From positions 44,661 to 108,660 of the forward strand of contig JASANG010002691.1 in NCBI GenBank assembly GCA_030248215.1: a stretch of 64,000 bases of DNA, written 5' to 3'. Of this stretch, positions 1 through 12,300 are shown piece after piece. The DNA is from Enoplolaimus lenunculus. Taxonomy: Eukaryota; Nematoda; Enoplea; Enoplida; Thoracostomopsidae. Position numbers and translations under genes: made by a program. Position 1 is the stretch's first letter; the number at the start of each line of letters is the position of its first letter. The notes beneath the pieces are model-generated. The model ran no database searches, had not been told where the DNA came from, and saw only the letters and a list, made by a program, of their open reading frames with translations.

Positions 1-431
1 GTTAAACGCATATTGTTTCTCTACGTCTTGTTGGAAAGGAACACTTTTTTGTTTTTTAAAATTGGGATGTTTTCGGAAAATGGGAAAATTCAAGCGTAGG
101 AATAAGATTTGTTTTGCTTGGTAGGAAAAGTTAGAGGTGTAGGCGAGGTTTGGGAAAAGGAAAGTGTAAAATTTAATGCCTAGATTATCCCTTGGTGGGT
201 AGAGAAAATCTGAAACATAGATATTGCTTGGAAAACGGTGAAATTTAAAACATAAAGCTTCCTTGGGTTGGTAAGTACGAAAATTCTGAAGCATACGTTT
301 TGGTTGCAAAACGGAAAAAATGGAAAATTAAAATGCCTAGATTTCCCCTGGTTGGTAAGCAAAATCTGAAGTATAGGCTTTGTTTGGAAAACGAAAAACG
401 TGGGAAAGAAAATGATTTTCCCTTGGTTGGT
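1..431 (-). repeat. Left half of a foldback built of ~60-bp tandem subrepeats
   Basis: Read on the - strand, a unit of about 60 bp recurs: an ACCAGGG-like start, a TATACGT-like piece, then TTTTCCAAACAAA and a TCAAAATTTTC-like end. On the + strand the same motif appears as GGTTGGTAAG and TTTGTTTGGAAAACG at about 110-430. The same subrepeats occur in the opposite orientation at 845-1175, so the two blocks form an inverted pair around the MITE at 433-833. Confidence 0.6.
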
Positions 432-432
432 G

Positions 433-833
433 TTATTTATTTTTCACCCACGCTCCGTCACCTTTCGTAACTGATATTTTTCCGGTATTGCAACTATTCG
501 TTGAATTAAACGTTTATTTGGCTTGCGTCAATAGCTTGAGCGATCATGCAAGGTTATACTTGGAATGTACTTTCAAAATTAAAGTACGCCTTAAAGATTC
601 GAACTCAATTTTATTTGGTCCTAGAGTCATTTAATATGCACTACAGGTAGGAATGGTCCTGGAGTCATTTATGCACTACAGTAAGGAATAACTGACCTTC
701 ATGGACTCTAATTAAGATTTAGGGACTCTATCCACTTACGGACTCTTATAATAGGGTTACGGACTCCTATTGACTAGGAATCAAAATGGGGACGCCTCCT
801 ATTACCACACACCCTCTTATTCGGGTCACTACA
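433..833 (-). mobile_element. TA-type MITE, family 1, one end truncated
   Basis: The right end carries the family's terminal repeat (CTCTTATTCGGGTCACTACA). The internal sequence matches the full copies at 24973-25392 and 40621-41047, including the CGTTTAATTCAACG-type and GTAGTGCATAAAT-type segments. About 110 bp at the other end is missing. It lies at the axis of the foldback repeat. No coding capacity. Confidence 0.7.
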
Positions 834-844
834 ATATGTGTGAA

Positions 845-1175
845 AGATTGTGGCGAAAGGAAACTTTTCCATTGTGGAGGGGAAAACAAGAAAAGGGCCT
901 GAATATACGTTTTAAACTTTCAATTTTTCCCGTTTTCCAAACAAAATCTTCTTTCAAAATTTTCCTACATATTAACCAGGGAAAACTTATACGTGTTAAA
1001 TTTTTCACTTTTCCAGTTTTCCAAACAAAAATAATGCGTCAAATTTTCACTACTCACCCAGGGATAGTCTAAGTGTTTAAAATTTCCAGATTTCGTGTTT
1101 TCCAATTTCCCTATCGAACCAGGGAATATCCAGGATTATGAATTTTCCGCTTTTCCAGTTTCCCAGGCGAGCTTT
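845..1175 (+). repeat. Right half of the foldback subrepeat array
   Basis: The same subrepeats as 1-431 in opposite orientation: ACCAGGGAAA, GTTTTCCAAACAAAA and TCAAAATTTTC recur about every 60 bp. The long-looking open frame here is a by-product of the repeat and not a gene. Confidence 0.6.
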
Positions 1176-2239
1176 TTATGCTTGTGATTTTTCTTATAAA
1201 ACCAGAGGAGTTCCTAGCCGTCGTCATACAGGAGTGGCTGGGCAGCACTCCTGGTCACAAGTTTTCAACCCTTGAAAACTGGAAGCCCATGTTCTATACA
1301 TGGACCCAACTTTTTATAAATGTAAGAAAATAATTTTTACATTTCAGAAATGTGCCTAGGTGTTTGATTTTATTTCTTGTCCACTAACAATTCAGATTAA
1401 GCTGAGAGAATCGAAACACGGCTGGGAAATTTCGTGTTTTATACGGGGTTAACAGCAGCTCTCTGCAGCTGGACCAAAAACTGTTGCAAAGGCTTCTTAA
1501 ACTGCCCACAGTTGCACGTAAAGTGAAAGCAAGGAAACACAACTTTATTCTGCAAACGTAAAGTTTTACTACCAAATTGTACAGTGTTCCACTACCGAAA
1601 GATATTCAACCAGATTGTTTCTATTTGGTATAACACTCATGTCAAGCGGAGTCTCTCATGCTTTGTGGAGGTTTTGCTGCGCGTTGAATATCATTCTGTG
1701 TATATATACATAGTTGGGTGCGACCGAAAGTACAACCCCAAAGTCGGTTGTTGACAACTTTTGTATGACCGGAACCAAAACAGAGTCCGACGTGAGACTA
1801 GTTAGACAATCCAACTTTTGTCGCTTTATCGAAAAAACTTAAAATCAAACACGTAACAGTAATCCATGCATAATACCAAAGCCTACGCCTGAGCCTACTA
1901 GCAAAAGTTAAAGTACGCCTCGTAATTAGTTAGCTAATATTTTCAATTGATTTTACATGTGTTACAGTGCATTAAAATAAAAAAGTCTTAAAGCACCGTT
2001 TGTTGTATGAATTTGTTACTCACTTTCTGAAAATTTGGCCATGTATGTTGTTGTGATGCTGGTTTCATTTTTTATTTAATTTTGTTCTTTTGTTCGATAT
2101 CTTTTTATTTGGTGATGTAAGAGCAATATTAATAGATGAACACGTACTTACACTTGGGAGTTATGGGAATGCGTGGAGCTATGTAGTGTAATATTTCACG
2201 ATTTGTTCACAGTAGTGAGACGTAAACGCACTTTACGCA
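1176..2239. other. Upstream region of the ZFC3H1-like gene
   Basis: I see no gene. A relic of the family A MITE terminus (CCCATGTTCTATACATGG) lies at about 1288-1305. A weak TATA-like run (TGTATATATACATA) is at about 1698-1711, too far from the predicted ATG to be assigned with confidence. Confidence 0.35.
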
Positions 2240-5200
2240 ATGTCTTCAAAGCATAATACAAATAATGCTAGAAAAACATTCCGTGATTTTGACAATGTAG
2301 AACTATGTGACGACGAACAACGTACAGGTATGTTTGTAATTGGTTTTTTAATTATTAACAAGATCTGTGAAAGCCATTGATCGGCAAATATGTTAATAGA
2401 GTAAATGCGCGTTTTTGATGTTTTTTGTTAGTCTAGGTAGGAACCGGGACTTCAGACCGTTTTACTAAGCAGCCTCTCAGCGTACGGATCGTTTAGCGAA
2501 TACTCTACCACTGCGCCACGCAGCTCGCCTCTCCAACTTCATTTTTCGTCGATTATATGTGTCGACAGTATGCTGCCAGCTAAAATACATACATTGCACT
2601 GCACTATATTGCATGTGCACATAACGGACAAGCATGTCTCACATGCTTGCATGCCCTGTTTCAAAAGGATCGTCCCTTGATCGTCCATCCTATTTTCGAC
2701 TGGATACCGTGTTCATAGGGCGGCAATTTACCATTGCGCTCACGGCGTAGAAGCATATTTCACATGCTTACATGCTCTTAGTTTCAAGAAGATCGTCCCT
2801 TGACCGTCCATCCTATTTTCGACTGGATACCGTGTTCATAGCGCGGCAATTTACCATTGCGCTCACGGAGTAGCCCCCATGTCAGTCTGGGTAAGAACCG
2901 GGCTTCATACCTTTTATAACTAAGCAGCTGGAAAAGCCGGGTCCGTAGCGGGGATCGAACTCTCAGTGTACGGTTCCTTAAGCGAATACTCTACCACCGC
3001 GCCACTCTGCCGGCCTCTCCAACTGCATTTTTCGTCGACCATATGTGTCGAGTCGACAGTATGCTGCCAGCTAGCATACATTCACAGTGCACTGCACTAT
3101 ATTTTGTAATAACTGTTCTAATGTTAGATATAGAACGCTTTTCATTTGGTAGTCGTTTTATTGGCAGTTATTGTGCATTTCAGATTCGGAGTTGTCGTTT
3201 GACGATCTATTGTCGCAGTATACTATGATTCAAAACCAATTGTCGAAAATTGATGTTAGGAAAAGGATGATTTGATTGTCCATATAATAGTTTTGCCGCT
3301 TTAATTTAACCCTTTTCTGTGTAGTGTTGATGTTTGTCAAAGTAGTGTTTGGATATTTTGGGGTCGTTCTCTTAAGTTTTCACGACGAGTGAGGTGTTTG
3401 TCGCTTAGCTTTCAATACAGAAGCTTTGTAAAGTTTTCTTTGAGCTCTGAAACCGTATTTAAAACTGCCGGGGCAATGAAAGCAAAAATAATGCGTGTAT
3501 TTTAGGCAGTAGAAAATACGTTTATCGAAGCTATGACACCTTCTGGACCTATTTCGTCAAGTAATGTTGCTCAATATCACAAGTACAGTGGATGTCCCAT
3601 TGACTATTTGGAGTCGACTAGTTTTTGTGTGGAAAATGCACAGGTGTCAAGTCCAATTGACAGCAGCAATTTTTTTGACAACTGTAAGGAACTACAAAGA
3701 TCTCATAACAGCGGGATTGATAACTTTGAAGGACTGTTTAATATCGTCCAGGGTAATTCTAGTGTGTATTCTGCTAAAGATTCTCCTAGCTCCGAAACTG
3801 TGGTTGCTACGTTAGCTGATACACGAGCAAACACCCTTGAAAATCTGACTATGCTTTGTGCAGCTGCGGAATCAGATTCCTCGGATAATTCTGAAAGCGA
3901 TGTGAGTGAGAATGAAGAATATTTGTTGGTTGATTCAGCGGGAGACAGTAGCAGTGATACTTCAAGCAAACGTAGCAAAATAACTGAAAATGGCGATTTG
4001 GTTGTGAAGAAAACCCGTTGTTCTGAAAAAGAAAGTGATAATGGTTTAATAGAAAACACTCGCAGATTAAACGTAAAGCTGAATGACCGCTGTAAAACGA
4101 GAGCAAGCATTGCTTGTTTTGGATCCGGTCGGTCAACAGATATGTATTGTGATCGTAGGGAGTGTTCTGCGAGACATTCTACAAGATGTAAATCAGAAAA
4201 CATAGATAATAAAAATTCGGAAGTTGGAAATAAACAGTTGGACGATTATAGGTTGTTTATGAAGCAAGAAATTTTGTTTGATAACCCGTTGGTGAAGGAT
4301 CAAAGCGGAAAACTACAGGAAGCACCTCAGGGACTTGTTAGTCAAACTGAAAATGCCGAAACCGCTTTAAAGTGCTGGGCCAGTCCTCAGGTTTCAGCCG
4401 GTGACGGTGATAATTTGTGCGATGCAGATGAAAGCGACGCCGACGTTCTTGAGCTTCAGCTTAGGTTAGAAGCACTTGAATCGTTGCTCCGCCGAAATTC
4501 TCAATTGGTAGCCACAGACGTGTTGGATTGTGGAGAAAGGTCACATTTCACTAAGTCAACGTTGGACCAAAATGTAGCCTTGGGTATGTTTTGTGATGGA
4601 GTATGGAATGGTCATATTTCGGTGTGAAATTAGGGTTTTCACCCTCTTCTTTTCAAAAAATCCCGCAAAAATTAAAAACTTATTAAAAATGTACTTAGAA
4701 ATATTGAAAATTTTGGATAATGGCTTAAGGCGTCACCGGCTTTTGAACGAAAAGTGTTGGTTGTCAACGTTATTAATAATAGCTTGAAATTGTTTCAAGC
4801 GTTATGATTTGGTTTAGTATATAGTCAGTCGTAGATTAGACTAATTTGTTGTTGAGTCTATTGTAGGTTTGGCTATATAGAATGTTTTGGCGCTATTTAA
4901 CGGTTGACGATAACTCATTTTAGAGATTTTGTGTACCTTTCTGCTGCTGAGCAATAACTGAGGTTCGCGTAAGTGCTGAACGTTTTATGGGGAAAAGAAA
5001 TACTTGGGTATTTAATTTTAGGCGTTCGAGATAAAGATGTGTCTGATTCTGATTGTAATGTGGGCGCAACAGCGACTGTTTTGGGTACAAAAGTGTTATC
5101 GGACGACGAAGACATTCAGATTCAGCGTGAAGCCTTGTTGAAAACGTAGGTTTGGCTAACGGCATTTAGTTTCGTTTAAGCGGCTATTTAGTTTTGAATA

Positions 5201-8200
5201 AATTCGTGGGAATTCTTTCGATTAGGCGTAGGTCTTCCAGAACCCGTATTCTCAAAAGCTTGTAGCGCCTATTGCATTCGAACATGAGAATGGTGCGATT
5301 TGAAATTTAGCACATTTTTCGCATCTGGATTGGCGTACTTCTGTATCACTTTGATAGTTTGAAAATCTATCGCAAACTGAACTGGTAACAGGTGCTAGCT
5401 TGACGCATTTGTATATATGCTCCAATGGATATACTATATTACGTTATATTTTCGCGTGTGTACTGTTATCACCACCATTGTATAGTTTTATTTTTTAGAC
5501 AATTTTGTTTTAAGTATTATTAGTCAGCAGTCAGCAGTTTAGTCGGCATCTTTGGTAGCTATACGCAATATGTCTTAATTTTAAATCGGTTTAGATAACC
5601 CAATCTTGAGTGAACTCGGTTTATGGTGCTGCACATCGGCAAAAGCAATGCATATTTTCCAAAGAGGTCTTCGAAGTAGAGTCATTCTGGGTTAAGCTAG
5701 ATTATGAGTCTGATTTTGAACACAAAAAGATGATTATGTTACGGAACCTATTTTTGGAATTTTGGACTAAGCTGAAACGTCTGACTCTAGATAAACGCCA
5801 TTCACAAAATGGTACGACCGATACTTTTTTGTATTTTTAAAGAATACGAAGGAATGTAGCTGTTCAAAGCGATAAAGAAACTAGTATCTCGCATTATGTG
5901 GCTTGTCAGTTGGAAGATTCAGGTAAACATTTCTTTAGCTATCGGGAAAGAACGGCGCTATGCATGAGTGGCGCGTGCAGCTGGTGTCTCTAAAACTTAA
6001 AGTATAAAACGTGTGATTTGGCGAGAACTCAAGATATCAAAATTTCGCGGGGGCGCTAATACGGGGATACGTGTGTAAATCAATGTGCACACTGAGGGTA
6101 GTTCAGACATTATTGTGGTGGATTTATGAGAATTTGTACATTCTGTTAGAAGAGTTGTCCAGTTCCGTTTGCTAATTTAGATTCGAACTGTGTGACCAGT
6201 AATACCGATATGCCCAAAAGGTCTGGTGACCTGCGAACAACCAAAGAAGCCTGTGATATGTCGAGTGCAGATGAATTTTGTTGTTTTTCTGATAACTGCA
6301 AGTGTATTGCTTGTGTTCGAAGAGATTCAACAGGCGGCGAAGAAGACTGTAATGGTAAGCGAAAGGTTTGTAATCATTTTTGTTGATTTTGTGTTTCTAT
6401 TATTGTTACGATTATGATTATCATTCTTGTTATTTTTGCGGATGTATATCTTATTATTTGACTATATTTATTATTCGAAGCATTTTCTATAGGATTGTGA
6501 TGTGAATTTGTTGGTTTTATCGCTTATCTAAATATTATCAAACCAAGATTCTGCAGCTGGTTTTATTTAGCGAAAGATACCGCAACTCTAGCATAGAATA
6601 ATTTCGGATTGTTTCGTTCATGTGTCATGTTTTAATTTTTTATTTTTTGTTGTATATATTTCAGAGTGTCTCGTGTCAACGGAACAAATGCGATTGATTG
6701 ATGATAGTGAGCAGGTCGAAGGGATAGAAGTGCAACCGAAAATGTTTCCTTTATGGTCATTGACACAACACACTAACCCAGGGTCTGAATTAAGGTATCC
6801 GAGACCGAAAAACGATTGTGGGAAACATGATGACGTCAATAGTAGTATTACGCGTTTGCTGGACGTACCGGAATGTGATTTTGCTGGTGGGGAACATCAC
6901 CTAGATAGTACTGGCGATGTTACAGTGACAAAAAGCAAATGTTCTGAAGTAGTGGCGCCTGTCCTTGAGTGCCACAAAGAGTTGAAGACATTAAAAAAGA
7001 GAGATATTGCTGGCAACCGGACACGTTCAAAACGCAAAAGGTCTGGTTTGTGTGCTAGAAGAAACGAGCGAACAGTGGTCCCAGCCCTAGATGGGTCTTT
7101 AGGAGCTTTGTTGGGATTAAAACGGGCTGGCAGACGAGGGTCTCGAAATAGAAAGAACGGTGGTGTGCTTGATGTGGTTGATTTGACAAGTCCTCCAGTT
7201 TTTCCTGATGTCGATTACAAAGTAGAAGATATTCCGCTGCCTCCTGTGCGTTCATGCAATTCAAATGGTAAAGAGATTGATACAGTTGAAGTTAAAGGTT
7301 CGGGTTGTGTTCGGAATTCGACAAATAGCGAGGAAGATGACACAGAGAAGCTTAGAGATTTTTTGTTGAAATCAGTTATGAAAAAGGTAAGTTTTACGAA
7401 AAATCTAAGATGTATATGTCGGTTTAGGTGATATTTTGGTAGTTGTTGCTTTTAACCAGTTATTTGCGTCCATATATATTACAAGCAACGCGACCTAGTC
7501 GTGCTTTGCGCTTAAGATACTGCGATGAATATTGTGAAGATATAAAGCCAATAGAATGAGGTGTTGCAAATGAGTTTTCATCTGTGCAACATTTTTTATG
7601 TTATCAACAATATTTTAGAGAAACGCATTACAAACGCGAGTATCAGCAACGGGTTCTGGCAAATCTTTGATTTGTACTAACGGTCAAGCTACAGACAACG
7701 TGGCAAAAAGTACACCGCTGTCCTTAAATAATCATTCAGATGAGCCATATTCTGCACGTACTTCGCCGTTTAGCTTGGCATCTCCTGTGCCAGAGAATTG
7801 TGGAAGTGTTGCGCCTTATTCACCGGTTTTCGGCCCTGGTCATGAGAACTTCGAGGCTAGTTGGCATGAAGGAGGTTGCTGGGATGGTCATGCTGGACAA
7901 AGGTCGTTGAAAAGTGACGGGGAATCTCAAATGACAGGCGCAGCAAAAGCTGAAGGTATGCACTTTCAAATTATGCTTATCCAGCTTTGCAAAGTACGCC
8001 ACGACTGCTGATAATTTTTTTAACATTTATTGACTACTGAAGGTAATTTTGATGTTTTTGGTACAATTGCTTAACATGTACCGCAAGTGAAGTATGAGGG
8101 GTCCTGCGTACGCTACGTATTGTATACTTGTAGTCTACGAGTAGCTAGTTGGGGGTTCGCTGCTGCGATTGGTGCCCTCCACCCGGTTAAGCCCCCACTC

Positions 8201-9337
8201 CAGATCAGATTTTGCCACGGTTGAGTATTTTTAGCATTAAAAAGAAAACTTTTTTGGCCGTCAAACACTGTATAATTTTTCAGCAGGATTGCATAAGTGT
8301 CTTTGCCACTGTGTAAACGAGAAGCCACAGTTCTAATGTAATATTCCGTAAAATTGTTATCATGTAGTATAAAGGTTCCTAACGAGTGGCACCATGTGTG
8401 GTATCAAAAAAGTTATATAATATGGCGCACGCGGCAAGTGCCAAGGGTTGAATGTATTGTTTCATTACACCCGCGCCTCGGCGGTATTTTAGGGTGAGAA
8501 TTTTTCTTTCAGTTCCAATGTTGTTTGGTTTCAGTGGACAATTTTCAAGTCGTAGACATGGATCTTGATGTTGCACCTGCGACTCCAGTAACATTCGAAT
8601 CCATTACTAGACCTGATAGTTTAGAAACCTCAAGATGGGAGCCTGCTTTTAGAAGTAGTGGAAGTTCAAGAGCTGGATTAATATCGGATAGCTTTGGTAT
8701 AGCTCAATCAGGTGCATTGGTATGGTCAGAAACACTGCCATTTTCTAGCAATCACAATGACAGTCAAATGGTGTCAACCAGTACATGTGCGTTGGCGAAT
8801 TTTTGTATCTGTGGGACGGTATCTTACTCTGGCTCAAGTGTCTCTTTGGATAAACCAGTTATTTGTTATGCTGATGCTTCTGGTGGGGAATCGGCAGATC
8901 TTTCTTATCCCTCATCGAAACAGAATCTTTTGTCTACTGGTTTAAAATCTTTGACAGTGGGAATAGCTGGGGTGGACCCTAGCTTGCAGAAGCAGGGCGA
9001 AGCAAATGAACGGGCAATGGTGGAACAAAAAAGTCCAAGCCCTATAGATGAAACACTGGATAGGGAAGGAAACTATCAACAACACGGGACAAACTTTGTT
9101 AAAGAAGCTGTCAAGTTGGATAGGAGTGATTTGACTATGGTCGATGTTTTTGGACAAGATCATCATAAAACTGCCAGGGTCCCTTTTACCGTCGGTACCA
9201 GGCGATTGGTAAATAAGTTCAAAATTGATCGTGTACGCCGCTCTGTTCCGCCTATAGTGACTGGGGTAAGACAAAAGGTACCAACTAAACTGTGGTTTCC
9301 TGCGGAGAAGAAATTTACGAAGAACAATGCTTCACTG
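2240..9337 (+). CDS. ZFC3H1: ZFC3H1-like exons 1-9: acidic, Ser-rich N-terminal half
   Basis: These exons encode about residues 1-1159. They are low-complexity, rich in Ser, Asp and Glu, with acidic clusters (near 3880-3960) and basic runs such as RSKRKR (near 7025). Exon 2 contains a short helix-like stretch, DLLSQYTMIQNQLSKID. Two places (end of exon 4, EALLKT, and end of exon 7, LRDFLLKSVMKK) carry the short LR-x-x-LLKS-like motif I associate with the N-terminal half of the family. In human ZFC3H1 this half is largely disordered and includes the region reported to contact MTR4; assigning that role here is inference. Exons 4 to 6 are too short to be found as long open frames and were placed by splice phase. 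Confidence 0.72.
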
Positions 9338-12300
9338 GTATGGTCTAAAATTAAATTTATATTCAATTTTTGATACACTGAGTAAAAAAGAAAAATTCAG
9401 GCTAAATACACCTTGGCTGCGACTTAGGTACATCAAACCAGAGAGCGACCAGATATCCGGTTCCGACATACTATCTGTTGGAAAACCTCTGTTCGGTTCT
9501 GGTTTCTCTATCCGGATAAACTTGCCGGATGCATGATATTTAGGTTCTTCAATAAACAAATTAAAATGCTTTCAACTGTTTTGTGTTCACTAAAAACTGA
9601 GACGAGTGTTTACCGTGCATTTGTGCATGGTCTAATCGAGTCAGATCACAAAGTTCAGCGGTTATATAGCAATAAATTGCACTTAAAATATTATGTAAAT
9701 GTTGAAGACTATCACGATATTGTGAGATAAATTATTTTTATTTTATCAAAGTATCTGATTGGCATCCGTTAGTATATCGATTCCCGACTGTTCCGTAATT
9801 TATATGTCCGATGAGTGCGCTATCTAAAGTGGATGCTGCATCGATATCGGTGCACTGTATTTAAACGAAAAACGCTTTACGCAATTTCAATCATGTTCTG
9901 GTACGGCGTTCGTTCGAACAAAACCGGTATTTTGAAATTATGTCTCATTAATCTTAAATAAGTGTTGCATATTTCTGTCTAAGAAGAAAGGGTGAGTAAA
10001 CTATGTTTTTGTGAAATTTTATTTTAGACAACAAAATTTAACCTCGATCCGAAACCTCTAGTTATTCCTATGGATGACGAAGATGAAGATGAAATGGTCA
10101 CAGTCGAGAAATCCAGGCGAGTTGTAGAGCCTTCCGCGATTTCTGGGGTTACTCTAGAAGCGACCACAGGGAGAGGAAGCCATCGCAATGCGGTTGGTTT
10201 TGATTCGAAGGTCCCACTACCTGGGCAAAGTCAGGACGCAAGCGCAGTTGTTCATGATACAGGAAATCCGATGTGCGGTAGCGAATTGGACGTGTCGAAC
10301 ATTGTTCCTGATAGGTATTTGCGAGTTGCGAAAGGTACTGCCGGGAAAAATATCGAGAGTGTTGTGAAGAAAGCTGGTGAGAAGATACACGTCCATGACG
10401 ATCAAGCGAGCATTGGCGATTCAAATATGTTGCATACCTGTAGTAAAAGCAAGAAGGCATTGCGGCTTAAGGAGACATTAGACAGTCGGGCTCAGGTAAG
10501 TTGGAATTTAAGCTATACGAAAATCAGGGTGTAGGCTGAGTGAGATGAAATAGATGTGTATGTGAGGCGCTAGATGGTACATTTCAAAGTTATGTAGGCA
10601 AGAAAAATGCGAAGATGACAAAATTTTACACGCAAAGAATACTGTATTTTTAAATTAAATACAGGGCAAAGACGTTAAAGCGCGCATTGGCGATTCAAAG
10701 ATGATGGATAGTTGCAGTAAAACCAAGAAGAGACTGAGGCTTAAGGAGACGATAGACAGCCGGGCTCAGGTAAGTTGGAATTTCAGCTATATGACAATCA
10801 GGAGGTAGGCCGAGTGAGATAAAATAGATCTGTAGGTGAGGCGCTAGCTAATACATTTCATGAAAAATGCAACGATGACAAAAATTTACTTGCAAAGAAT
10901 ATAATATTTTTAAATTAATTGTTCGTATGCAGGAAAAATGCAAAGATAAAATGTTTACCAGCATAGAAGAATACAATTTTTTGAAACTTTTTCGATACGT
11001 TTTTGAGACATTTGTATGTAACTGCGGTCATAGTTAATGGCCAATTTAATGTCAATTAAGTAATTTTGAATCGGACTTTGGGGTATTTTTTCTATTTTAG
11101 GACGATCAGATCCGCGCGCTGACGAAACGAATGAACACTTGCCGAGAATTTTTGACAAAAAACACGTGAGTGTGTTATTTTGTTTTGAATTTAATTTGGC
11201 TAACATGTAGATGTTGATCTAGCTGTGGGTTGTGAGGGATTTAAATGAAAGAAAAATTTAAATCTGTGACGTGTTGTTGCGGAGCGTAAATGTTTGGACG
11301 CGGTTTTAACGTTAAAATGTTTGTTGTAGAGTGATGATCAATGAAGATGAGAGCAAACTTCGCGAAATTGAAACAAAACTACGGGAACGAACTAAATTGT
11401 TGCGGTCGAGCCAAACAAGAGTTGGAGTTCTTCGGAAACAACTTGCGGCCGCTATGCGCTTGGTTTCATCGCAACGATCGTTGCTCAGAGAAATTAATTC
11501 TACGGTAAGAGTTTCAAAAGGCATTAAATTTTAGCTCCGCTTGTAACTCATGCTACATTCCTGATGGCCACTCCTAAGGATTGTTTTGCCCCCATCATGT
11601 TGAGCTGGCTAGAGCCTGATCAAGTGTGATCAAACTTGTTTTTTTAAACAAAATTATTAACACCGAAAATAGTGTGAAATACGATTACAAAGCTGTTAGC
11701 TGCAGCCCCCGTCATGCAATAGTTTGTATGGTACACATTTTATATGAAAACCACTTTGAATAGTCTTTTATACGTTTTGTTTTCTAGGCCGACAATGTAC
11801 GTGTAAGGGTTCGTGAAAATCAAACGTTACAACGACAGTATCAAGTGCAATATGAAGATATTAAGAAGTTGATAATTAAACTTAATGCGAAGCGAAAACA
11901 ATCCAGTTACGCACAAGTAGAAAGCAGTAGAGATTCTAGTCAGGTAAGCAATTTTTTTCTGTAGTTTTGTTTCGTATTCTAAATTTTTGGTAACAGTGAA
12001 CCTAGTTGGGAAGGATGTGGTTGGAGTAGGAGAGCTGGAAATGTACCGACATTCGGAGCGATTATACCTGTCTTGTTCAGGATTGAACCCGCGCCTTATG
12101 CGAGAAGAGTAAGGGTAGTGCATTGCGCTATACTTGTTTTGCGGCACTATGCGTAGCCGTGCGCTATAGTACATGACTTGCAGTATGTCACCGAGCAGCA
12201 ATTTGCGTAAGATGCCGCATGCTCCCGGACATCATTGCAATATTAATAAAAGGTAAAGTGATACACTAACTCAGTAACTGGCCACGACTAGGTATTGACT

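Noticed and set aside
770-1072. Open frame of 100 residues
   Set aside because: Covers a MITE end and the foldback subrepeats.
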